Positions 56,301 to 64,000 of a DNA stretch of 64,000 nt are shown piece after piece. The notes beneath the pieces are model-generated. The model searched no databases, was not told the origin of the DNA, and saw only the letters and a list, made by a program, of their open reading frames with translations. The position numbers and the translations under genes were made by a program. Positions within the stretch are counted from its first letter, which is position 1, and each line of letters begins with the position of its first letter. The DNA is from Nematopogon swammerdamellus. Its lineage: Eukaryota > Arthropoda > Insecta > Lepidoptera > Adelidae. The DNA is taken from NCBI GenBank assembly GCA_946902875.1, contig OX336349.1, positions 15,523,891 to 15,587,890 on the forward strand, read 5' to 3'.

Positions 56301-56618
56301 GTCAAGGGCCAGATCCAGAAGGCAGCCCTTCTCGACACTGCACGCATCGTCCGGAGGTTTCTCTCCCTAGGGCCCGACCATCGGTAGCTTGGGTTCGCCT
56401 CGCCGCCGCCGGTGGTGGAAACTCCGTTTATTTTTATATAAATTTAAGATTTTAATTAAAAAAATGTAAAATTTATATAAAAAGGAACGTGTAAGTAAAA
56501 GAATAACAATAATAAAAATATGAACTGACAATGCTCGTGACTGCGTTGGCGTTGTTGAAGGGGTCCTTGCAGTTTGGAATGTTGGTAGACGTGCACTGGT
56601 AGCAGCTGAGACATAGTC
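53123..56618 (-). CDS. Ly6/uPAR-type GPI-anchored protein, copy B, exons 2-4 (signal-peptide exon not found)
   Basis: Exons on the minus strand: 56618-56530, 54286-54178 and 53361-53123 (TAG at 53125-53123), AG/GT borders throughout and phases identical to copy A. Joined, about 145 residues after the missing N-terminus. Opening LCLSCYQCTSTNIPNCKDPF, middle NCDSNEVNSFYRSY...RYCVKMIL, C-terminal HCSVCNGEKCNG followed by the same GPI tail as copy A, ending AYLTRY. Introns are far shorter than in copy A but share blocks of sequence, including an old LINE fragment, so A and B arose by tandem duplication. An R4/Dong-like LINE fragment and a short retroposon have entered copy B introns since. Likely a membrane-tethered three-finger protein; partner unknown. 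Confidence 0.85.
53884..54125 (-). mobile_element. Retroposon, third copy, in Ly6 copy B intron, 14-bp target duplication
   Basis: TATCGAACACTTCA at 53870-53883 and 54126-54139; copy A has the single site (TATCGAACGCTTCA near 19723). Interior matches 13240-13440 and 15660-15865. Confidence 0.85.
54178..54286 (-). CDS. Ly6 copy B exon 3
   Basis: Acceptor TTGTTTACAG and donor GTGAGG on the minus strand, 109 nt. NCDSNEVNSFYRSYLQQF then PAPQTANAPRYCVKMIL. A retroposon (53884-54125) lies just beyond its donor. Confidence 0.8.
54350..55080 (-). repeat. Old LINE 3-prime fragment, split by about 530 bp
   Basis: 54350-54419 and 54955-55080 are continuous in copy A (19945-20110). The 54420-54954 insert has no recognised family and an ACAT at each edge. 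Confidence 0.6.
55245..55505 (+). repeat. RTE-type tail with (GT)n
   Basis: ACCCCCGACGCAAAAAACGG, (GT)n at 55284-55310, then CAAACGGATGGACCGATTTG. Confidence 0.6.
55506..55732. repeat. Foldback, about 98-bp arms, 28-nt loop
   Basis: AAAAGTTAAATTACAAATTT ... ACCGCTAAGTAAAT and its near-exact complement, embedded after the RTE-type tail whose CCCCCGACCC motif it shares. Confidence 0.85.
55930..56387 (+). pseudogene. R4/Dong-like LINE C-terminus (restriction-like endonuclease), frameshifted
   Basis: PPVLENGHVTLYWDRSII, then in shifted frames ITDRTILANRTDIVIVDREG (the PD...D type active-site region), VPHDGNLVSKEAGKMLKYLD, IVVPIVVSAHGLIAKSLDDH and KAALLDTARIVRRFLSL with a stop at 56385-56387. 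At least two frameshifts. Lies between exons 3 and 2 of Ly6 copy B, opposite strand, and is absent from copy A. Confidence 0.65.
56530..56618 (-). CDS. Ly6 copy B exon 2
   Basis: Acceptor CTGTCTTTGCAG and donor GTCAGT on the minus strand; 29 codons with CYQC and NCKDPF. Entry phase is 1, so an upstream exon supplying one base is required. Confidence 0.8.
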
Positions 56619-56966
56619 CTGCAAAGACAGAAAACACACATTCAAATTCTGTTTCAGTCCGTTTTTGTATTTTTGAAATATTATTTATTTTAATATCTCT
56701 TTGCGTATGATGAAAAATTATTCTGAAAATATTCAAACATAAACATTCTTCTTTATAAGGATTTGTAGACCTACCCCCGTTTTCACCATCTTCCGTTCAC
56801 TCAAATCCCATATTTATTTTGCGGTTATAATACCTAACACTTCCCTTACATTTGACAGTAGTTAACTGTCGGTTACATTGTAGCTAGAGGTGGTGAAAAC
56901 GGCCAGTATTGGATTGGTTTACTTTCAGTTAAAATGGATGAAATTAAAAATATTTGTTTTTAAGCG

Positions 56967-57043
56967 GCGGGTGGCCGAGTTGTCTGGGCGTCGCGTCGGC
57001 GGCCCCTCTTCCTAGTGGTCCGAAGTTCGAATCCGCTCGGCGT
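56967..57043 (+). repeat. tRNA-like sequence, probably a SINE head
   Basis: GTGGCCGAGTTGTCTGGGCG (box-A-like) and AAGTTCGAATCCGCTCGG (box-B-like) about 40 nt apart. The acceptor stem does not close, so not called as a tRNA gene. Confidence 0.35.
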
Positions 57044-57138
57044 GTACCTACCATGATTTTTTTCTGACGGAAAAAATTACGTATGTTCTCATATAGTTCA
57101 GTTCATATAGTTCAATACGCTCCATAACCTTACTCTAT

Positions 57139-57141
57139 GAG

Positions 57142-57173
<32 letters not shown>

Positions 57174-57186
57174 ATGTATATATATG

Positions 57187-57227
<41 letters not shown>

Positions 57228-57228
57228 G
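57139..57228. repeat. (TA)n microsatellite at a LINE 5-prime junction
   Basis: TA/TATG repeats. CAATACGCTC (57113-57122) before and GAGCGTATTG after form an inverted pair. Confidence 0.8.
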
Positions 57229-57229
57229 A

Positions 57230-58534
57230 GAGCGTATTGTCAACTCAGCGCTCCTGACGTACCTAGAAGACTCTAAACTCCTCGACGACAAACAATACGG
57301 CTTTCGCAAGCAAAGGTCGACTGGAGATCTTCTAGCGTACGTCACGCATTTATGGGCTGAAAGGCTCGATGGTTTTGGGGAATCGCTGGCGGTCGCTCTG
57401 GACATATCCAAAGCATTCGATCGCGTCTGGCACCGGGGACTCTTAAGCAAGCTTCCGGCCTACGGTGTCCCTACAAAACTGTGCACCTGGATCTCCAGCT
57501 TTTTGAGTGGCCGGTCGATATTTGTCACCCTAGATGGTGCCTGCTCGGCCGACTACTCAATCAATGCTGGTGTTCCACAAGGATCCGTGCTGTCGCCTAC
57601 GCTGTTTTTATTGTTCATCAACGACATGCTCTCGCTCGGCGAAATACACTGTTACGCGGACGACAGCACGGTGCACGAAGGGTTCATCAAGGACTGGAAG
57701 GGTAGAGAGGCCTCAGCAGCAAACGCGAGACGCGAAACTGTTGCTCGGGTTGACCAGGTTCTCGAAAAAGTATCCTCTTGGGGGAAGAAGAACTTGGTCA
57801 ACTTCAACGTAGCCAAGACGCAAGCTTGTGCCTTCTCTACTAAGGCTGATCCGTTTCCTCTCCAAGCCACTTTTCAGGGCAGCCAAGTCCCCAACGATGG
57901 TAGTCTGGGCGTCCTGGGTATGGAGGTGTCCAGGGACGTTGGGTTTCGATCGTTCATAGAGTCCAAGGCGAAACTAGCGTCTCGAAAATTAGGAGTCCTT
58001 TACCGCTGTCGGCGATTTTTCACGCCGGTCCAACTGCTTACACTCTACAAAGCACAAGTAAGACCGGTGATGGAATATTGCAGTCATCTTTGGGAGGGTT
58101 CCCCTGAGTACCTTCTTTCAGCCTTGGATTCTATTCAGCGACGAGCCATTCGCCTCATTGGTGACTCCGTACTCACAAAGGACCTTCAACCTCTAAAGCA
58201 CAGACGTATCGTTGGGTCATTGAGCCTGTTTTATCGGTACTACTATGGCCGCTGCTCTGACGAACTTGCTTCCCTTATCCCTCCTCCTCCTGTTCGCCTT
58301 CGCCAAACCCGCCATACTCTCGCGGAACACCCGTTTGTAGTCGACAGAAGAGTTCTTCGAACTGCACGATTCTCTAAATCGTTCTTGTGCCGCACTGCAA
58401 AGGTGTGGAACGGGCTCCCAGGAAATATCTTCCCCCACTCCTACAATCCACAGATCTTCAAATCGCGGGTTAATAGCCTTTCCCCAGCAACATTAGTCCA
58501 CCTCCAAGCCGGACTGGCACCTCCTCGGGGGTGA
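57230..58534 (+). CDS. Reverse transcriptase fragment of the LINE
   Basis: Starts inside the RT fingers (ERIVNSALLTYLEDSKLLDD, QYGFRKQRST). Motif A ALDISKAFDRVWHRG, motif B GVPQGSVLSPTLFLLFIND, catalytic YADD in CYADDST, thumb and C-terminal SIQRRAIRLIGD, LFYRYYYGR, VWNGLPGNIFP. The endonuclease and ORF1 are missing, so it is not an active element, though the RT core residues are intact. Confidence 0.85.
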   Translation, partial: ERIVNSALLTYLEDSKLLDDKQYGFRKQRSTGDLLAYVTHLWAERLDGFGESLAVALDISKAFDRVWHRGLLSKLPAYGVPTKLCTWISSFLSGRSIFVTLDGACSADYSINAGVPQGSVLSPTLFLLFINDMLSLGEIHCYADDSTVHEGFIKDWKGREASAANARRETVARVDQVLEKVSSWGKKNLVNFNVAKTQACAFSTKADPFPLQATFQGSQVPNDGSLGVLGMEVSRDVGFRSFIESKAKLASRKLGVLYRCRRFFTPVQLLTLYKAQVRPVMEYCSHLWEGSPEYLLSALDSIQRRAIRLIGDSVLTKDLQPLKHRRIVGSLSLFYRYYYGRCSDELASLIPPPPVRLRQTRHTLAEHPFVVDRRVLRTARFSKSFLCRTAKVWNGLPGNIFPHSYNPQIFKSRVNSLSPATLVHLQAGLAPPRG

Positions 58535-58612
58535 AATTGGCTGCGCCTGAGGTTGCGACCTCGGACAGAGCCACCCAGTTCGGTAGCAATAAAAAAAAAA
58601 AAAAAAAAAAAA
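57230..58612 (+). mobile_element. Jockey-like LINE, 5-prime truncated, with poly(A)
   Basis: Open for about 434 codons to the TGA at 58532-58534, then 50 bp and an A-run of about 23 (58589-58611). No frameshift or stop in the RT region, so a young insertion. Confidence 0.85.
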
Positions 58613-59574
58613 GTATAGCCAGCAAACAAGCCACCCACACCAGATTAAATAAAAAAATTGTACCTACAACATAAAGTTGACATAAGTAAGGCCTAAATGC
58701 ATTCTATGCCTAAATGCATTCTCTGCCAGTCATGCCTGCCTGAAACTTATTGAGTAAGTAAGGGTAGAAATTAACAGAGGTTAGATTAGATTTAAGTTGA
58801 AACTTATTATATTTTGTAATTATGTTTTAACTAAACGTTTGGTACATTACGATTGAATTTTCAAGTGAAAACGAGCACAATAGATATTACACACAAAGTA
58901 ACTTTGTACATAAATTATAGCACTGAACGAGTACATTGAAAGTACTCATTCAGTACTATAATTTATGTACTATCGTCATATCTATTGCTCACTCCACTGC
59001 GCAAGGCGTTAGACCAGTCATTAGTATTACGTACTAGTACCTAGTACGATTCTGTTGTGTACAAACCTTCACGATACTTAGTCACAGAAGGGTTACTTCA
59101 GGTCAAGGCCCTATTTATACAAACAAGGTGATTCACAGAAGTTCACCATCTGAGCTCGCATCTGAGTCAGACTCACTCGTTTCTAAGTAATTATCCCAAA
59201 CAATAAAGAGAAATGTGATTATTGGCAATAGAAACAACTATGTAGGTACTACAAATAGTTCGTGTTTTTCGTGTAGTTCAGTATAGTCGTATAAAAAAAT
59301 AGAAGGGAGGCAAATCAATGAAATCAAGGCCGGTTTTGAGTTTGATATTCCCAAATTTTATTCGATAAAATATTTATTTTTAAATTGACTTAATATACTG
59401 GATTAACTCATTGTCGTTATGGATAAATGAATTGGACTTATATTAATTGGATTTTTGCAGTGTTTTAATTTCATTGTAATAATTTACTTAGATTCAATTT
59501 ATAATTATAATAGATATGTACGAATTATAAATGTTTATGCGTAGGTATGCAACACTCTCGGCAACACTGTATAG
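58613..59574. other. No gene; foldback near 58874-58998
   Basis: GTACATAAATTATAG and its complement (58917-58970) inside a longer inverted pair (GAGCACAATAGATAT / ATATCTATTGCTC). The rest is AT-rich and unassigned. Confidence 0.5.
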
Positions 59575-59582
59575 GCCCTGTG

Positions 59583-60550
59583 CAGTGGCGGCTGGTGACT
59601 TCAGTGACCGGTAGTGCGCTAAGTACCTACCTACTTAAATACCAAATTACCCAACACATTCCCCTCATGTTATTTTATGATCGGGACTTCCGATTTTTTT
59701 AAACGCCTGCGTTTTATTATGTAAGTACCTAGTATGAATATTCTAAAGACACTCAATGAGTTGCAAAAAACAAGAAAAAAAAATCCAAACAAGTTTTTTA
59801 ACTTATTTTTAGTACTTTTATGAATACACCCCATAGACCACAACACTACTGCAGCTTTCAAAAAGAAAACAGTCCAAAAATACTTAAAAAAAAAAATATA
59901 AAAATAAAAGCATTTCAAAAGTAGGAATTGAACCCGGGATCACCTGATTGTGAAGCCTTGCCTTTAACCAACGCTTAGGCAAATATCGGCACCACTTAAT
60001 TTATTCACAGTATCACGTGACAGAAAGCACAAAACCTAACCATATCCCATTTTAAATATTCGCGCGCTAACGGGTATGTGACATCACATCACATGACAGC
60101 GCGCTGACTCTAGGTAGACGGCAAAGAGTTTGTAAGACGGACTTGTGCAAAACGAATCGCTCGCGACGCGACGTGTCGCACGCGCGGGTATTCACGATAT
60201 AGCGTCCTTGCTTGGCGCTCGTGCGCCGCTCGCAGAACTCCTTTCGGCCCATACTGTTTCTATGAAGTATCTTCTGTCTCACGCGCCAGCGGTGTTTTGC
60301 CGATCCCCATACATTCAGTATGGGAGACCCGCGTGCGATTTATATTCCGCACGGCGCGCGCGTTTACTCGCAAAAACGTGCCTTGTGATCTATAAAATAA
60401 GGTCGAATTCACATTCGTATTTATTTGGAGTACGATCTTTATGGTTTTAATGTAGTATGTTGTAAGGTATTATTTATTTTGAGTGAAGTGAAGACTTCTC
60501 GTGGTATGGTAGTGCGGCGCACGAGCGCACTTTAGGACCAGCCGCCAGTG
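59583..60550. mobile_element. hAT-like non-autonomous element, copy 2, perfect 8-bp target duplication
   Basis: Ends CAGTGGCGGCTGG and CCAGCCGCCAGTG; GCCCTGTG at 59575-59582 and 60551-60558. About 970 bp, same family as 37572-38554. Holds a probable micro-insertion CAAAGAGTTTG at 60122-60132 that copy 1 lacks. Confidence 0.9.
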
Positions 60551-60558
60551 GCCCTGTG

Positions 60559-60960
60559 TACTGGCATTAAATAAATGAAATGAAATGATGTAATTTCAAA
60601 TGCCGATCTAGTCTAAAAATACATGGCTCTGTCTGTCTGTGCGTATGTATTATGTATTCTGGGAGCGTCGTTTTTCATCGTCGGCCTATCACTGTTGAGT
60701 TGAGACACAGAAGAGAGATATAGGGCTAACGTTGAGATCACAGACAGTGTAGTTGAAGCAACGATACTTGATGCCATTGGCTAGTTACTAGGCGCCAGTA
60801 TCATCAGCGAGAGCTTCGGAAATTACATACTTTCCTTATCGATAAAATAAATTATGATATAAAAACATTGCACCAAGGGTCCGAATATGAATCAAAATAT
60901 TATTATTTAACACTTTTAAGTTCTAGTCTCGGTTCTAGTTGTTTTTTGAAGTCGGTGCAA
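60559..60960. other. No gene seen
   Basis: Unassigned, with RTE-like scraps near 60880-60960 (GGGTCCGAATATGAATC). Confidence 0.4.
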
Positions 60961-61277
60961 TTTTTTTATGGAAACTGACACAGTTGGCTTCGTCACCTAC
61001 AACATCCGTGATGTCAGCCCATAACACCGGGTGAACTTGGTGCCACGTCAGTGCTTCCCTTCGGTCGTGCCGGCTACACTGAACTGGACGGAAAACACAA
61101 ACTATTTACATAGCCGTTTCGACCGACCTTTCATTCAGTGCGGTGGTATTAACCCGGGCGGGTTAAACCCTACCACCTAGTAATATAAGAAGGGAGTCAT
61201 ATCCCTTAGTCGCCTTTTACGACATACACGGGGAGAGATGCAGTGGGCTATTCTTTTAAAGTACCGGCCCCACGCGG
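60961..61277 (-). repeat. SINE, S1 body with GGCCGGTACTTTAAA head
   Basis: T-run, ATGGAAACTGACACAGTTGG, and high end TTTTAAAGTACCGGCCCCAC. Very similar to 5866-6166. Confidence 0.75.
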
Positions 61278-63060
61278 TACTACCGGCCCCACACGGACAC
61301 ACGGTACAGTGTTTTTTAAAACAGTTTTTTATATCATTCTTTTTTATTAACCGACTTCAAATAAAAAAGGATGTTATAAATCCGACCCGTACGTACGTAA
61401 TACGTTGGAATTGCACAATAGGTATTATATATTATAGGCGCCGAGGCACCCATGAGGTGTCTAACGGCGCCCATGAAAATTCGGTTGTATTCGGGCATGT
61501 ATGTTTTTTAGTTATTTATTAAATATCACATAACATTTTCTGCGTAGAATTGAGCGTTGAACCGACGACGACGTGTTTTTCCAGTGATTGGTACACACTT
61601 AACAGTCCATATCTTGAAAACTGCTGAACCGATTTTGATGAAACTTGCACTGTTCTCTAAGTTGAAGTAAATGTAAGCCAATAAAAAAATATGAGATTGT
61701 TGAGATTATAGAAATAGAATAAGAAAGCAATAAATTATTCCGTTTGAAAACTCTTGCAATGCATTTTTGTCAAATCTCGATGTTTCGAAGTAGCATAATT
61801 AATTACCAAATGCCCCGTCTTTAAAAAATAGGGCAAAATTCCTAGCATGAATACGGGTTCTAAAAACGCAACCACAAAACCAATTTTGCGTCCGAAAACG
61901 TTGCTAGAGCGCGGCTTAGGTTGCCCCCATGATGGCGCACATGCAAACAGTATCATTTCGCAATATGATGATATTAATATCACAATATTATTATGTAAAA
62001 AAAAACAATATTTAGTAATTTTCGTAGTTCTCCCATAAGTAATTTTCGTAGTTTTATAATCTCCAGTATGTCACCCAATAGCGATTGTATCTCAAACCTT
62101 AAAACTAAGACGTGTAATAAGTCAAAGAGTTCGTGACATTTTCATTTTATCCTCGATTTTATCTAATTTAATATCAGAATTTGCGCCTGCCCCAAGACAA
62201 TCCTATAGTCACTCATACATAAGTTTTCCATCTGTATCAAGGCGCTAGCTAGGACAATACCATACTGCAGTGGGCCTAATTCTAGACTCCTTGCTAAGTG
62301 AAGGTGCTAATTGACTGTTCGCCGTATCGCTGTAACTCAGTTGATATTACCATATTTAATATGGTCATGACAGAGATAGGATAATCGGATACATATTTAC
62401 CTAAACTTGAGAGGTTGGATAAATATGGACACTTTTAATTTTTTTTTACCCGGGATTGACGTATTTTAATTGTAACCGTACATTTTTGTCTTAAGTAACG
62501 TTTTAACATTATTATTATATTATTTATCTTTTATTTCACTAAAATGTTATATTAATTTTAGATTATTATTTATTTACATTATTTTGTATTATTTATTATT
62601 TTCTTACATTAATATTTGATTCACGTATAGGGACATAATATACAAATTATGTTGGTGCTTCACTAAAACTGATATATATAATAATAAAAACCGCTAATTA
62701 TGTATAGGTTCATGATAAAAGGTGGGCCTAAATTATTTTTGGAATTTCAGTCCCAAAAAGTAACTATATACCTACTTAGTCTTAGTGACGCAACGCAGTC
62801 GCATAAATATTCTCGCAAAAGAAGTCGGGACTGAACGCTAGAATGACAAAAACTAATAAAAAGTGTATTAACAACATTTATCTCTTCTAAGTTTTATATA
62901 GTAGGTATAGTAACATTCCCGGGAATCCCAGGAATTATTTAATTAAATAATTTTTTAAAGAAGCCACTACCATATTTATTAGAATTTAGGCAACTATGTA
63001 TCCGATTACCCTATCTCCATGAACCAATGGGGGGTCCATTTAGGCAATAGGCAGCAACAT
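61278..63060. other. No gene; scraps of RTE and LINE tails
   Basis: RTE-type TTAACCGACTTCAAATAAAA near 61347; LINE scrap CACCCATGAGGTGTCTAACG at 61439-61505. The remainder is AT-rich and unassigned. Confidence 0.45.
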
Positions 63061-63430
63061 TGATTGAACATATCAACATGGAATGCCAATAGTATAGAAC
63101 CAAAAGTAAAAATTACGAGTGGAACATATTTAGTAATTATAATCGCATTAATATTAGAAATATGTCAACAATATCAACACACACAACTGAACAGTCAACA
63201 CATACGATTACTATTCATGATCGCTAGGGCGGGCGGATACAATGACCATAAACGTAATCGGGGGGATATGGGAGTGTTGCCATATTGACTCACAAATCTG
63301 TATGTGCACAATAGTCACCATGGCTAAACCAAGTCCTAAACCAAGTAAAAGGAACAGGGTGCTATTAAGAGTCTGTAATACTTCTGTAATACTACTTACT
63401 GTCATTAATTCCATTAAATTTTCCCGGTAA
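63061..63430 (+). pseudogene. Possible LINE endonuclease N-terminus relic
   Basis: MNISTWNANSIEPKVK resembles the WNANG opening of Jockey-type endonucleases, followed by a degraded frame with ARAGGYNDH. No catalytic motif survives, so the assignment is weak. Confidence 0.3.
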
Positions 63431-64000
63431 AAAATAAGTAAATTGCAAAGTTACCTCTACACAGTACAATAAAACCGCTAGTATACAATAAATACTTTAG
63501 ATTAGATCATGAATCTTTGCATAATAAATAATTGATGTCAATATAAAGCAGGTCCTATGTTGTTTAAGTTATAAAAATAACCTTTATAAAAAGACAATTA
63601 CCTAAATTATAGCGCGTTGCACCCAATTTTGCACACAATTTTATTACTTAAGAGTACCCGTCCAATAATAGTGTAGTTTACACTATAAAAGCGCTTTGAC
63701 CTCGCATAGAAGGTAAGCACTGGTGTGCGAGCGCAATAAAGAGTGTGGTGGCGCTGGCGCGGTGATGGAAGTGGGGGCGAAATTAGAATTCGAAATGAGG
63801 CATTGTACGTTGTACGTTGGAATGTAGTATTTTTGTGGGAAGTAGAACTCAGTTTAAGGGATATTTTTGACCTAGACAGAGCTTCCACTTCGGCCCAGAA
63901 AAGTAATAACAAAATAAATAGAAAAATCTGAAAAAAAAAATTATTCTCGTTTCTGTCCTTATTTTTGATTAAATAAAAACAGAATAATATGCGCCAGGAA
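63431..64000. other. No gene seen
   Basis: AT-rich; the minus-strand frame 63912-63607 has no recognisable domain. Confidence 0.4.

Noticed and set aside
63211..63414. Minus-strand frame with a Leu/Gly-rich hydrophobic stretch as a Ly6 signal-peptide exon
   Set aside because: The hydrophobic segment is 17 residues after the start and no donor follows it in the right phase; it overlaps a probable LINE relic.

Overview
This is a nuclear segment of an insect genome, almost certainly a moth or butterfly. The coding exons are short, bounded by GT-AG introns and widely separated. More than half of the window is interspersed repeats of kinds common in Lepidoptera: RTE-type and Jockey-type LINE tails, an R4/Dong-like LINE, tRNA/5S-headed SINEs, elements ending in AAAAGCTAGT, piggyBac-like TTAA elements, hAT-like elements and foldback MITEs. 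No operon, CRISPR array or rRNA gene is present. Most long open frames lie inside repeats.

Layout. (1) 3297-7781, plus strand: a complete four-exon sigma-class glutathione S-transferase of 202 residues, with introns carrying LINE and SINE debris. (2) About 8-16 kb: intergenic repeats, including a TTAA-flanked piggyBac-like element holding a SINE, and a retroposon family with 15-bp target duplications. (3) 16.6-23.6 kb, minus strand: the last three exons of a Ly6/uPAR-type GPI-anchored protein (copy A). Its 5-prime intron is swollen by about 10 kb of nested insertions (23.7-33.5 kb). (4) 34-52 kb: dense repeats, including a 2.3-2.5 kb palindromic array element present twice and nearly identical. 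(5) 52.9-56.6 kb, minus strand: the last three exons of a second Ly6 gene (copy B), a tandem paralog of A with the same exon phases and shared intron sequence. (6) 56.9-64 kb: a 5-prime-truncated Jockey-like reverse transcriptase with an open frame, a hAT-like element with a perfect 8-bp target duplication, and mostly featureless AT-rich DNA. The signal-peptide exons of both Ly6 genes were not found.

The GST and the Ly6 pair have no evident functional link. The most unusual observation is a family of extremely short insertions (10-125 bp, ends CAAAGA...TCTTTG or CAATGACG...TCTTTG), each flanked by an 8-bp target duplication. At least ten copies lie in the window, two confirmed by empty sites in sister repeats. 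Other strong structures are a 1.2-kb foldback with 490-bp arms, a palindromic MITE lying in the 3-prime UTR of Ly6 copy A with an empty site in copy B, and a SINE whose head combines tRNA-like boxes with a 5S-rRNA-like block. All family assignments are from reading alone; no database search or alignment was run.
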